In this document: in pieces, positions 1 through 6,829 of the stretch
Layout: each line of letters begins with the position of its first letter
Numbering within the stretch: position 1 is the first letter of the stretch
Origin: CAZVCG01 sp964626265
Lineage (GTDB): Bacteria > Pseudomonadota > Alphaproteobacteria > UBA9219
Reading direction: 5' to 3'
Length of the DNA stretch: 12,965 nt
Assembly (NCBI GenBank): GCA_964626265.1
Contig: CAZVCG010000047.1
Span: forward strand, 1-12,965
The notes under the pieces: generated by a model
What the model was told of the DNA's origin: nothing
Databases searched by the model: none
What the model saw: only the letters and a program-made list of their open reading frames with translations
Made by a program: the position numbers and the translations under genes

Positions 1-47
1 GGCAAAACGCGCAGCTAACCGGTACTAATAGATCGATCGGCTTGATC
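1..47 (+). rRNA. rrl: 23S ribosomal RNA, 3' end (partial)
   Basis: The window opens inside the last helix region of a large-subunit rRNA. The stretch containing CTAACCGGTACTAATAGATC and then CGGCTTGATC is the conserved 3' terminus of bacterial 23S rRNA in its alphaproteobacterial form. The mature end is placed near position 47 by analogy with relatives and could be off by a few bases. A 5S gene follows in the same direction, as expected for an rRNA operon. The rest of the gene lies outside the window. Confidence 0.93.
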
Positions 48-135
48 CTTATCAGAGGCCAGAGAACAGTTATCAGTAATCAGATGACTGTTATGCCCTC
101 TTCTGACACAACGCTTTCAATTGACGGCAGAAACT

Positions 136-152
136 CTGATCCCTGATCCCTG
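136..152. repeat. Degenerate heptamer repeat in the 23S-5S spacer
   Basis: CTGATCCCTGATCCCTG contains two exact CTGATCC units followed by a partial third. It is similar to the repeats flanking the gmk/dehydrogenase divergent region. It lies just outside the 5S processing stem. Confidence 0.5.
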
Positions 153-162
153 TCTTCTGCCT

Positions 163-310
163 TCTGTCTGTCGCGATGACCTGGTGGTTATAGCGGGGAG
201 TCTGCACCCGATCCCATCCCGAACTCGGCCGTGAAAATCCCCAGCGCTGATGGTACTGTGCCTTAAGGCCCGGGAGAGTAAGTCGCTGCCAGGTCTTCGC
301 GACAGATAGA
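163..310 (+). other. Pre-5S processing stem enclosing the 5S gene
   Basis: Bases 163-176 (TCTGTCTGTCGCGA) can pair with 297-310 (TCGCGACAGATAGA): thirteen Watson-Crick pairs and one G-U. After a single T-T mismatch (177/296) this stacks directly on 5S helix I. The result is a 22-position helix around the gene. Such extended stems are typical substrates for the RNases that release precursor 5S. The pairing is seen directly; the processing role is inferred. Confidence 0.7.
178..295 (+). rRNA. rrf: 5S ribosomal RNA
   Basis: This is a 118-nt 5S rRNA. Its ends GACCTGG (178-184) and CCAGGTC (289-295) pair to form helix I. The conserved core CCCGATCCCATCCCGAACTC of loop B/C lies at 209-228, and the GAGAGTAAGTCGCTGCCAGG block precedes the 3' end. 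It sits about 130 bp after the 23S end. No tRNA gene is visible between the 5S and the terminator at 349-390, although many alphaproteobacterial operons have a tRNA-fMet there. Flanking sequence extends the terminal helix outward (see the separate processing-stem entry). Confidence 0.96.
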
Positions 311-348
311 CAAGAGATAAAAATACAAACCATCTTCCTATGAATCGC

Positions 349-390
349 AAAAAACGCCTGTCACTCCCTTATGGGTGACAGGCGTTTTTT
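349..390. terminator. Bidirectional intrinsic terminator of the rRNA operon
   Basis: A perfect 16-bp inverted repeat, AAAAAACGCCTGTCAC (349-364) and GTGACAGGCGTTTTTT (375-390), surrounds a 10-base loop. The GC-rich core next to a run of T on one strand and A on the other gives a strong rho-independent terminator in both directions. It closes the rRNA transcription unit and insulates the small gene that starts at 471. Confidence 0.93.
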
Positions 391-470
391 TATTGCCCTC
401 TTTTCATCATCATCCCGCCATGTTTAGCTGCAACCATGGCCCACAGGTGGTAATGGGGAAGGACTGAACC

Positions 471-761
471 ATGAAAAAACGCTTTATTATAATGCTTTGT
501 GCGCTCGCATTGCTTTCGGTTGCGCCTGCGTTGGCCATGGATGCAAGGGAATCGCCGGAACTTGAAGCCCACCGCAGGCTCAATCAGGAGCTCCGCCTCC
601 GTCAAGGAACGGAACCGGACGCCAGACACGTTCGTGAAATCGAGCAACGTCAACACGGCTACGCCCATGGTTATAGCAACGATGGCCTGAAAGCAGAGCG
701 TTTCCAAAACAGTCCCTATTCATCGGGCTTATCCGAAAGGCATCGAGAACGTAATCGTTAA
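471..761 (+). CDS. Small exported protein of unknown function
   Basis: This 96-residue protein starts with MKKRF, followed by a hydrophobic core and an ALA cleavage site near residue 22, which is a classical Sec signal peptide. The mature part, about 74 residues, is very polar, rich in Glu, Arg, Gln and His, and has no cysteine or further membrane segment. A GGGGAAGGA ribosome binding site lies at 456-464 with good spacing, supporting the ATG at 471. The gene stands alone between the rRNA terminator and the 3' end of the convergent holC, 24 bp away. I do not recognise a family. A periplasmic location is inferred from the signal peptide only. Confidence 0.75.
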   Translation: MKKRFIIMLCALALLSVAPALAMDARESPELEAHRRLNQELRLRQGTEPDARHVREIEQRQHGYAHGYSNDGLKAERFQNSPYSSGLSERHRERNR

Positions 762-785
762 CGTCATCGTTTGGCGCCGGTTTAA

Positions 786-1232
786 TCACGCTTCCTTCGT
801 CCACCCTCTTTCGCCCTGTTGCCAGTAGCTCAAGTCATGGCCTTCGGCTTTGTAGGCCTTCCAGCGGCCACGCGCCGCGCTCACCGCGACTTCGTCGTTT
901 CCGTCGAACACTTCGCAAACAAGAGCGAACTCCCCTGCCCGCGCCGTCACCGCGCCATCGGTCAGAAACAAAACATCGGCATCGTTCGGACGTTCGTCTT
1001 CAGCCGTCAGCCATATGGGTTGTTGATCCGCTTCGCCGTCTTTCGCATTGCCGTGCGGCAAAAAGCTGTCCGCTCGGTAAATCCACAGGTGCTGGGTCAA
1101 CGCCTCGACGCGTTCCGGCGTGCTTGCCATCACCACGGCCCGCCACCCGCGCTCCAGCGTTTTTTCCAATAGCTCCGGCAACGCTTGCTCCAGCGTCTTG
1201 CGCGTCAGGTGATAAAAGCGGATCTCGGTCAT
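786..1232 (-). CDS. holC: DNA polymerase III subunit chi
   Basis: This 148-residue protein begins MTEIRFYHLTRKTLEQALPE, the typical opening of the chi subunit (DNA_pol3_chi family). The middle and end keep the family pattern: GWRAVVMAS, the LWIYRADSFLPHG block near residue 60, PIWLT, DVLFL and a late RWKAYKAEGHDLSYWQQ. Chi is an accessory subunit of the clamp-loader complex and contacts SSB; in alphaproteobacteria it is commonly found without a recognisable psi subunit. An upstream ATG at 1310 would add 26 residues unlike the family, so 1232 is chosen, although no strong ribosome binding site precedes it. It is divergent from lptF across a 138-bp intergenic region. The leucyl aminopeptidase gene (pepA) that usually precedes holC in relatives is absent here. 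Confidence 0.94.
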   Translation of the reverse strand: MTEIRFYHLTRKTLEQALPELLEKTLERGWRAVVMASTPERVEALTQHLWIYRADSFLPHGNAKDGEADQQPIWLTAEDERPNDADVLFLTDGAVTARAGEFALVCEVFDGNDEVAVSAARGRWKAYKAEGHDLSYWQQGERGWTKEA

Positions 1233-1370
1233 AGTTTTTCGTACCACAGCCCTTGGGAACATCAAGGACTTATGGAAAAACGATAGAAATTCCGGCAGTT
1301 CCGACCCCAAAATCGCCCTAAAATACGCGACAATTGCCGTTTCCGGCCAAAACCTCTAAACAGCTTAACA

Positions 1371-2522
1371 ATGATCAAACGCCTCCATCTCTACATGTTC
1401 CGTGAAACGCTCACCGCGTTCTTGTTCGCGACGGTGGCGGTATCGTTCGTCGTCCTGTTCACACAATCGTTCCGGTTCCTGTCGTTTGTCATCGACAACT
1501 CAGCGACCGCTTTTGCTTTCTTCCAATTGATGGGCCTGTTGGTGCCGACTTTTCTGCCTTTCGTCATTCCGCTCGGCCTCGGCGTTTCGGTGCTTTTCAT
1601 TTATCACAAGTTCGCTATCGACAGCGAGCTCGTCGTCATGCGCGCATCGGGGGTGAGCCCGATTCACCTCGCGTTACCCGCATTGGCGCTTGCGGTCATG
1701 GTCATGCTATTGTGCTATCTTCTCACCATATGGATCACTCCCGCCGCCAACCGCGAATTGGTCGCGCTTCAATACCGCGTACGCGACAATTTCTCGATTT
1801 ACCTGATAAGGCCCGGCGCGTTTAACGATCTCTCCGACGGTCTCACGTTCTATGTTCGCTCACGCGGCGCCCAAGGCGAATTGCAAGACATCCTCGTGCA
1901 CGATGTGCAAAAGCCCGAAACGCCGGTCACGATCATGGCCGACAGCGGCCAATTCGCGCTCGTGAACGGCGAGCCGCAAATCATGGTATTTAAAGGCAAG
2001 CGTCAGGAGTTCGACAGCGCCACGGGCCGCCTGTCCCAACTCGAATTCGACAAATACGTGCTTGATCTCAAACTTCTGCGTTCGAAATCGTCCACGCGGT
2101 TGCCCGACCCGCGCGAGCAAACAATGACGGAGCTCCTGAATCCGCCGCCCGATCCGAAAGACCGCCGCCGCCCGCTCGGACACATCACGGCCGAGCTCCA
2201 CCAGCGCCTCGCCTACCCGCTGCTCGCATTGAGCTATGCGCTTATCTCTCTTACCACAGTGCTGGCAGGCGGCTTCAACCGGCGCGGCATGGCCAAGCGC
2301 ATTCTCATCGCGGGCCTCGGCATCGTCGGTTTGCAAGCGGCAACGTTGTCGCTCGGCAGCCTCATCAGCCGTAACGCATGGGCCGTTCCCTTCCTGTATC
2401 TGCTCGTTCTGACCCCTCTTCCGGTCTGTTACGCGATTTTACGCGCCTATGCTATGTGGCCGCGTTTTGCGTACTGGAAATCGCGGCTATCCTCGCCTTT
2501 CGCTGCAAAGGGGGCGTCATGA
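1371..2522 (+). CDS. lptF: LPS export ABC transporter permease LptF
   Basis: This 383-residue inner-membrane protein has the YjgP/YjgQ architecture: three N-terminal transmembrane helices (about 13-33, 50-78 and 99-123), a periplasmic beta-jellyroll-type domain (about 125-265), and three C-terminal helices (about 280-300, 308-330 and 336-358). The segment ELVVMRASGVSP near residue 86 is the coupling-helix motif that touches the LptB ATPase. With LptG and LptB it extracts lipopolysaccharide from the inner membrane and passes it to the LptC/LptA bridge. The ATG at 1371 has no clear Shine-Dalgarno sequence. The stop overlaps the lptG start (ATGA, 2519-2522), so translation is coupled. It is the first gene of the envelope operon. 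Confidence 0.96.
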   Translation: MIKRLHLYMFRETLTAFLFATVAVSFVVLFTQSFRFLSFVIDNSATAFAFFQLMGLLVPTFLPFVIPLGLGVSVLFIYHKFAIDSELVVMRASGVSPIHLALPALALAVMVMLLCYLLTIWITPAANRELVALQYRVRDNFSIYLIRPGAFNDLSDGLTFYVRSRGAQGELQDILVHDVQKPETPVTIMADSGQFALVNGEPQIMVFKGKRQEFDSATGRLSQLEFDKYVLDLKLLRSKSSTRLPDPREQTMTELLNPPPDPKDRRRPLGHITAELHQRLAYPLLALSYALISLTTVLAGGFNRRGMAKRILIAGLGIVGLQAATLSLGSLISRNAWAVPFLYLLVLTPLPVCYAILRAYAMWPRFAYWKSRLSSPFAAKGAS

Positions 2523-3610
2523 TACGCAACTGGACCTTAAGCCGCTACCTCGGCCGCCAATATCTTTTGTGGTTTCTTGTGTTCCTCGGCGGACTATCGG
2601 GCATCATTTATCTTTTCGAAGTCGCGGAATTGATGCGGCGCGCAGCCGACCTGCCCGATGCCACGGTCGGCGTGCTCATGCGCATGGGTTCCTACAAGCT
2701 TCCCGATACGATCGAAAAAATCCTGCCCTTCGTCGTTTTGTTTTCGGGCATGTACACCTTCTGGCGACTGACGCGCAGCCAAGAGCTCGTCATCGCGCGG
2801 GCCGCAGGCGTATCGGCCTGGCAATTTCTGACTCCGGCGCTTTTGATCACATTGGTGTTCGGTTGGTTCAACGTGACGTTGCTCAACCCCATCGGCGCGA
2901 CGTTCAGCGCGCGCTATAAGGACATGGAAGCCCGTTACCTCGACCAGCGCACATCGCTCGAACTCACGGGCGCAGGCCTTTGGCTTCGCCAGAACGAAGG
3001 CGACAGGCATTATCTGCTCCACGCCGACCGCGTGACGACGAACCCTCTAACGCTTAAACCCGTCATCGCGTTCATTTACGATGAGCGCAACCGTTACCTT
3101 GGCCGCGTGGACGCGCCCAGCGCGACGCTCAACGACAATTACTGGGATATGGAAAACGCGTGGTTCAACTGGAACGACCAGGCGCCGGAACGTCAGGATT
3201 CTTTCCGCCTTAACACCACGCTTACGCTCGACAAGATTCAGGAGAGCATGGCCCCTCCCAACACCATATCGTTCTGGAAACTTCCGGACTTCATCGAGGC
3301 GTTACGCGCAATCGGCTTGCCGTCGACGCGGCATGAAATGCAATGGCACGCCCTTCTCGCCGAACCGTGGTTGCTGTGCGCGATGGTGTTTTTCGCGGCG
3401 GCCTTTTCGCTGCGCCTGACGCGCCGGGGAGGCATATTGAACGCAATGATGGCCGGCGTTTTTACGGGCAGCATGATCTTCGCGCTGAATAACGTCGTCA
3501 CGGCGATGGGCGTGAATCAAACCCTGCCCGTTATCCTCGCCGCATGGATCGTCCCCATCATCGCGCTCATCGGCGGCAACGCGGCGGTGCTATATCTTGA
3601 GGAAGCGTAA
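2519..3610 (+). CDS. lptG: LPS export ABC transporter permease LptG
   Basis: This 363-residue partner of LptF has the same six-helix plan: helices at about 14-34, 62-84, 103-123, 279-299, 308-330 and 336-358, with a periplasmic domain between the two triplets. It has the family's ELVIARAAGVSAWQFLTP segment (89-106), which faces the LptB ATPase. The start is the ATG at 2519, which overlaps the lptF stop by four bases. A longer reading from 2378 would only add out-of-family residues that overlap lptF. LptF and LptG form the heterodimeric permease of the LptB2FG transporter. The HAD gene follows after only three bases, where many alphaproteobacteria have lptD. Confidence 0.96.
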   Translation: MIRNWTLSRYLGRQYLLWFLVFLGGLSGIIYLFEVAELMRRAADLPDATVGVLMRMGSYKLPDTIEKILPFVVLFSGMYTFWRLTRSQELVIARAAGVSAWQFLTPALLITLVFGWFNVTLLNPIGATFSARYKDMEARYLDQRTSLELTGAGLWLRQNEGDRHYLLHADRVTTNPLTLKPVIAFIYDERNRYLGRVDAPSATLNDNYWDMENAWFNWNDQAPERQDSFRLNTTLTLDKIQESMAPPNTISFWKLPDFIEALRAIGLPSTRHEMQWHALLAEPWLLCAMVFFAAAFSLRLTRRGGILNAMMAGVFTGSMIFALNNVVTAMGVNQTLPVILAAWIVPIIALIGGNAAVLYLEEA

Positions 3611-3613
3611 GGC

Positions 3614-4234
3614 ATGACAAGTCCGGCTGCAACCGCCGTCGTCTTCGACCTCGGCGGCGTTTTGATCGATTGGCATCCACGCTATCTGTACCGCAAGCTG
3701 TTCAACGGCGACGACGCGGCGATGGAGTCCTTTTTCTCGGAAGTCTGCACGCTCGAATGGCACGAGCAGCACGATCTCGGCGCGCATTTCGCCGATACCG
3801 CTCCGGCGTTGATCGAAAAACATCCTGACAAAGCCGATCTTATCCGCGCTTGGGGCGAACGTTTCGAGGAGATGTTTGGGGGTCTGCTGGAAGGATCGGT
3901 ACAAATCGTCGAGGAACTCCGCGCGCGGCAACTGCCGCTATACCTCTTGTCGAACTGGCCCATTGACGATTTCCCCAAAGCCGAACGGCGTTATCCTTTT
4001 TTGGACTGGTTCGACGGCAAAGTCGTATCGGGCTTTGAGAAAGTCGCCAAGCCCGACCCGCGAATTTACCAAACCCTGATCGCCCGTTACGCCATCGACC
4101 CTCAAAAAGCCGTTTTCATCGACGACAAGGGGGCCAACGTGAAAACGGCCCAAACGCTCGGTTTTACGGGTATACAGTTTACATCGCCCCAAGACTTGCG
4201 TAAGCGGCTGCAAACTCTAAACTTGCTATCCTGA
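3614..4234 (+). CDS. HAD-superfamily hydrolase (subfamily IA, YihX-like)
   Basis: This 206-residue haloacid-dehalogenase-type hydrolase has all four motifs: nucleophile Asp12 in VVFDLGGVLID, Ser113 in LLSNW, Lys146 in KPDPRIY, and the acidic pair Asp170-Asp171 in VFIDDKGANV. The second acid of motif I is replaced by Gly (FDLGG), as in the YihX/glucose-1-phosphate phosphatase-like branch, where FDLGNV or FDLGGV is normal. It is probably a cytosolic sugar-phosphate or small-phosphate phosphatase, but the substrate cannot be read from sequence. It starts three bases after lptG, with AAGG in the short upstream region, and is followed by surA after 38 bp, so it is very likely cotranscribed with both. 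Dehalogenase activity is a less likely alternative. Confidence 0.88.
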   Translation: MTSPAATAVVFDLGGVLIDWHPRYLYRKLFNGDDAAMESFFSEVCTLEWHEQHDLGAHFADTAPALIEKHPDKADLIRAWGERFEEMFGGLLEGSVQIVEELRARQLPLYLLSNWPIDDFPKAERRYPFLDWFDGKVVSGFEKVAKPDPRIYQTLIARYAIDPQKAVFIDDKGANVKTAQTLGFTGIQFTSPQDLRKRLQTLNLLS

Positions 4235-4272
4235 ACGCATAACCGATTCCCTGGTCACTTTATGGAACGCCC

Positions 4273-5604
4273 ATGATCAATAAACGATTGGCCTTATTCC
4301 TTTTCGCTCTAACCCTCGCTTCACCCCAACCGTCATGGGCGCAACGCGTCGACCAGCTTCCCGCGAAAAGCGTCGCGCCGCGCCCTGCGCCTGCCATGAC
4401 GCGCGACGCGCCGATGGAAGAACGCATCGCCGCCGTCGTCAACGACAGCGTCGTATCGCTGTCCGACGTTCGAGCGCGCCTCAAGCTCGCCCTGTTGTCG
4501 TCGAACCTTCCGGACACCGAAGAAGTCCGCCAGCACCTTTTCCCGCAAGTTCTCCGCAGCCTGATCGATGAGCAACTCCAGCTTCAGGAAGGCAAGCGCA
4601 TCGAAGTCAACGTCACGAAAGAAGAAATAGACAACGCGCTGCGGCGGCTCGCGGCGGACAACAACATCCCCGGCGGCGACATACGGACCTTCCTCCGCTC
4701 GCAAGGCGTTCCGCCCTCGACGCTCGAAAATCAGGTGCGCGCCGTTCTAACCTGGAACAAAGTCGTGCAACGCGAACTGCGCCCGCGCGTTGACGTTGGC
4801 GATGACGAAATCGACGCCGTCGTCGAACGCTTGCGCGCCGCTTCCGGCAAACAGGAATATCTGGTCAGCGAAATCTATCTCGCCGTCGATAACCCCAAAG
4901 ACGAAGAGGAAGTACGCAAATTTGCCGAAAATCTTGTTATGCAGATCAAGAGCGGCGCGAACTTCGGCGCTCTGGCCCGCCAGTTCTCGCAAGGCACGGG
5001 CGCAGGCTCGGGCGGCGACATCGGATGGATTCAGTCGGGTCAATTGGCCTCGGAACTCGATAAAACGCTGCAGGCCATGCAAACGGGCGAAGTCGCGGGC
5101 CCCATCCGCTCCGTCAGCGGCTATCATATCCTGGGCGTGCGCGACAAACGCACGATCGCGCTTGGCGACCCCAAAGAAGCCAGCATCAAGCTTCAACAGG
5201 CTTTCCGGCCCTTCGCGCCCGACCAAACCAAGGAAACGTTGCTGAAAGACGCGGAAATCATCCGCCAAACGATCACGGACTGCCAAGACATCCCCGCCAA
5301 ACTGGCCAAGGATTTTCCGCAATGGCGCTGGCAGGATCTGGGCGAGGTCAAGATGGCCACGGCCCCCGCATGGCTGGTCGAAAAAACGCGCGACATCGCC
5401 GTCAATCACGCGAGCGAAGCCATGGCTACCGACAATGGAGCTTTGATCCTTTTCGTCTGCGGCCGGAACATGCAGGAAAACATCGACCGTCAGGCGATCC
5501 TGGCCCAGATAGGCACGGAACGGATCGAACTGTTGGCGCGACGCTTGCTGCGCGACCTGCGCCGCAACGCGCACCTCGACATGCGGATGACCTTGACGCA
5601 GTAG
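4273..5604 (+). CDS. surA: Periplasmic chaperone / peptidyl-prolyl isomerase SurA
   Basis: This 443-residue protein has a signal peptide (about 1-23, cleavage after SWA). A SurA N-terminal chaperone domain follows (about 50-170, opening RIAAVVNDSVVSLSDV), then one well-conserved parvulin (PpiC) domain (about 195-292, with GGDIGWIQSGQL and SGYHILGVRDKR). A divergent second parvulin-like region covers about 300-400, and a C-terminal helix packs back on the chaperone core. It escorts unfolded outer-membrane proteins, including LptD in well-studied species, through the periplasm. Its place behind lptFG is the conserved alphaproteobacterial arrangement. The second isomerase domain appears degenerate, which is common in the family. 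pdxA, the usual next gene, is missing. Confidence 0.94.
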   Translation: MINKRLALFLFALTLASPQPSWAQRVDQLPAKSVAPRPAPAMTRDAPMEERIAAVVNDSVVSLSDVRARLKLALLSSNLPDTEEVRQHLFPQVLRSLIDEQLQLQEGKRIEVNVTKEEIDNALRRLAADNNIPGGDIRTFLRSQGVPPSTLENQVRAVLTWNKVVQRELRPRVDVGDDEIDAVVERLRAASGKQEYLVSEIYLAVDNPKDEEEVRKFAENLVMQIKSGANFGALARQFSQGTGAGSGGDIGWIQSGQLASELDKTLQAMQTGEVAGPIRSVSGYHILGVRDKRTIALGDPKEASIKLQQAFRPFAPDQTKETLLKDAEIIRQTITDCQDIPAKLAKDFPQWRWQDLGEVKMATAPAWLVEKTRDIAVNHASEAMATDNGALILFVCGRNMQENIDRQAILAQIGTERIELLARRLLRDLRRNAHLDMRMTLTQ

Positions 5605-5678
5605 CATACGTCTAGACGACAGCACGATATAGCCGTTTATCTTTTTATTGTATCAACAAGCAGGTGTAGGGAAGCAAT

Positions 5679-5754
5679 GGGGACACAATAAAAAAGGCAA
5701 CAGAAGGCCGTTCAAAAGCCAAATGATTGGCGGAGCCTTTTTTATTGTGTCCCC
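5679..5754. repeat. 76-bp palindromic element with perfect 20-bp arms
   Basis: The left arm GGGGACACAATAAAAAAGGC (5679-5698) and right arm GCCTTTTTTATTGTGTCCCC (5735-5754) are exact reverse complements. The 36-bp centre carries a second small hairpin, GCCAA-ATGA-TTGGC (5718-5731). The A-tract/GGC...GCC/T-tract part could act as a bidirectional terminator for the surA operon. The GGGGACAC/GTGTCCCC ends, however, look more like a mobile REP or MITE-type unit than a plain terminator. It occupies the gap between surA and rsmA, where pdxA normally lies. The inverted repeat is certain; its origin is inferred. Confidence 0.85.
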
Positions 5755-5779
5755 CTCGCTGCGGCAGTTTGGCCCCATG

Positions 5780-5824
5780 AAAGGTTAAATGGCTATAGTT
5801 TTTGCAGGAGAGGGGGTAACCTTT
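5780..5824 (+). promoter_or_regulatory. Leader hairpin displaying the rsmA ribosome binding site
   Basis: AAAGGTTA (5780-5787) and TAACCTTT (5817-5824) are perfectly complementary. Their loop contains the purine-rich ribosome binding region AGGAGAGGGGG (5806-5816). The rsmA ATG at 5828 follows three bases after the stem. AGGAG lies 17 bases from the ATG in linear sequence, and folding would bring it closer. A role in translation control is inferred only. Confidence 0.4.
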
Positions 5825-5827
5825 TAA

Positions 5828-6649
5828 ATGGCAACATCGCTCGATCACCTCCCTCCCCTCCGCGACGTCATCGCTAGGTACGGCCTTGCCGCGCGCAAAG
5901 GTCTCGGCCAGCACTTCCTCCTCGACCTCAACCTCACCGCCAAAATCGTCAAATGCGCGGGCGACCTCACAGGCTGCACGGTTTTCGAAGTCGGCCCCGG
6001 CCCCGGCGGCCTCACCCGCCCGCTTGTCGCTAGCTCCGCAAAAAAGGTCATAGCCATCGAAAAAGACTCCAGATGCGTTCTGGCGCTTCAGGAATTGGCC
6101 CTTGCAGCCGAAAACAAGCTCGCTATCCTCGAAAAAGACGCTCTAACGGTCGATTTCGCCGCCCTCGCGCTCGCGCCGCGCGTCGTTATAGCTAACCTTC
6201 CGTATAATGTCGGCACGCCTCTTTTGTTAGGCTGGCTCAAACACATGAGCGATTTCAAAAGTTTGACTCTGATGTTTCAAGCGGAAGTTGCGGATCGCTT
6301 TGTGGCCAAACCCGGCACAAAAGCCTATGGCCGCCTGTCGGTGATGACCCAGTTCTGCTGTGACGCCAGAAAGGTCATGACGCTGCCCGCCCGGGCCTTC
6401 ACCCCGCCGCCAAAAGTGGACTCCGCCGTCGTCCACCTCACGCCGCGCAAGGACCGCCCAAAGGACATCTCGTTCGAAGCGATGGAAACCGTCACAGCCG
6501 CCGCCTTCGGCCAACGCCGCAAGATGCTGCGCTCAAGCCTCAAGCCGCTGCGCGGCGAAGCTCTCCTCGCCAAAGCCGGCATCGACCCGCAACGCAGGGC
6601 TGAAGGACTCAGCGTACAGGAATTCGAAAAGTTGGCCCGGGTTCTTTGA
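5828..6649 (+). CDS. rsmA: 16S rRNA (adenine-1518/1519-N6)-dimethyltransferase RsmA (KsgA)
   Basis: This 273-residue SAM-dependent methyltransferase dimethylates the two adjacent adenines in the loop of 16S helix 45, a late step in small-subunit assembly. Visible motifs are the N-terminal KGLGQHFLLD (24-33), the SAM-binding FEVGPGPGGLTRPL (53-66), the acidic IEKD (77-80), and the catalytic NLPYNVGTP (123-131), followed by FQAEVADR and the PPPKVDSAVV segment typical of KsgA. The C-terminal helical domain includes FGQRRKMLRSSLK. The ATG at 5828 directly abuts the stop codon of a short upstream reading frame. It has its own purine-rich binding site and is separated from surA by 223 bp that contain a palindrome. 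A C-rich hairpin follows at 6681. Confidence 0.96.
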   Translation: MATSLDHLPPLRDVIARYGLAARKGLGQHFLLDLNLTAKIVKCAGDLTGCTVFEVGPGPGGLTRPLVASSAKKVIAIEKDSRCVLALQELALAAENKLAILEKDALTVDFAALALAPRVVIANLPYNVGTPLLLGWLKHMSDFKSLTLMFQAEVADRFVAKPGTKAYGRLSVMTQFCCDARKVMTLPARAFTPPPKVDSAVVHLTPRKDRPKDISFEAMETVTAAAFGQRRKMLRSSLKPLRGEALLAKAGIDPQRRAEGLSVQEFEKLARVL

Positions 6650-6680
6650 AACTTAATAAAACAATAAGCATCAGCGATAT

Positions 6681-6710
6681 TCCTCTCCCCTTGAGGGAGA
6701 GGGATTCTTT
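6681..6710 (+). terminator. Probable intrinsic terminator after rsmA
   Basis: CCTCTCCC (6682-6689) pairs with GGGAGAGG (6695-6702) around a short CTTGA loop and is followed by the T-rich ATTCTTTCTTATTT. It lies 32 bp after the rsmA stop. The sequence CCTCTCCCCTTGAGGGAGAGG resembles a hairpin seen between genes in many proteobacteria, so it may also be a dispersed repeat. Confidence 0.65.
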
Positions 6711-6801
6711 CTTATTTCATCCTGCCCCAGTGAGTCAGCGCGACAGCCAAAAATGTAGCCAATCGCTTGTTTTGCTTGCTTTAAGTGCGCTTTAGCGTGT
6801 C

Positions 6802-6829
6802 TTGGTTAAAAATCCGGTAACCATATGAT
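6802..6829 (+). promoter_or_regulatory. Possible sigma70-type promoter for the 6985 gene
   Basis: TTGGTT (6802-6807) and TATGAT (6824-6829) are separated by 16 bases and resemble -35 and -10 elements. The start site would fall near 6836, leaving a leader of about 150 bases that contains the inverted repeat at 6896-6922. The match is moderate and could be chance in AT-rich DNA. Confidence 0.35.

Noticed and set aside
136..152. CRISPR-like or tandem array suggested by repeated CTGATCC
   Set aside because: There are only two to three short imperfect units, with no spacers of constant length and no cas genes.
296..348. tRNA gene after 5S, common in alphaproteobacterial rRNA operons
   Set aside because: The space between the 5S and the terminator is about 50 bases and contains no cloverleaf or T-loop motif.
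1334..1362. Promoter for lptF (TTGCCG, 17 bases, TAAACA)
   Set aside because: The -10 matches only half the consensus, and the start site would coincide with the ATG. A leaderless lptF mRNA is possible but not supported enough to annotate.
1860..2336. 158-codon minus-strand open frame inside lptF
   Set aside because: It is fully antisense to a clear lptF gene, with no ribosome binding site or family motif.
5609..5618. CGTCTAGACG palindrome after surA
   Set aside because: A single 10-bp palindrome with no flanking repeat or T-tract; it is likely chance.
4747..5625. 292-codon minus-strand open frame antisense to surA
   Set aside because: It mirrors the codon bias of surA in a GC-rich gene. 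The translation has no recognisable motif, and surA on the plus strand is unmistakable.
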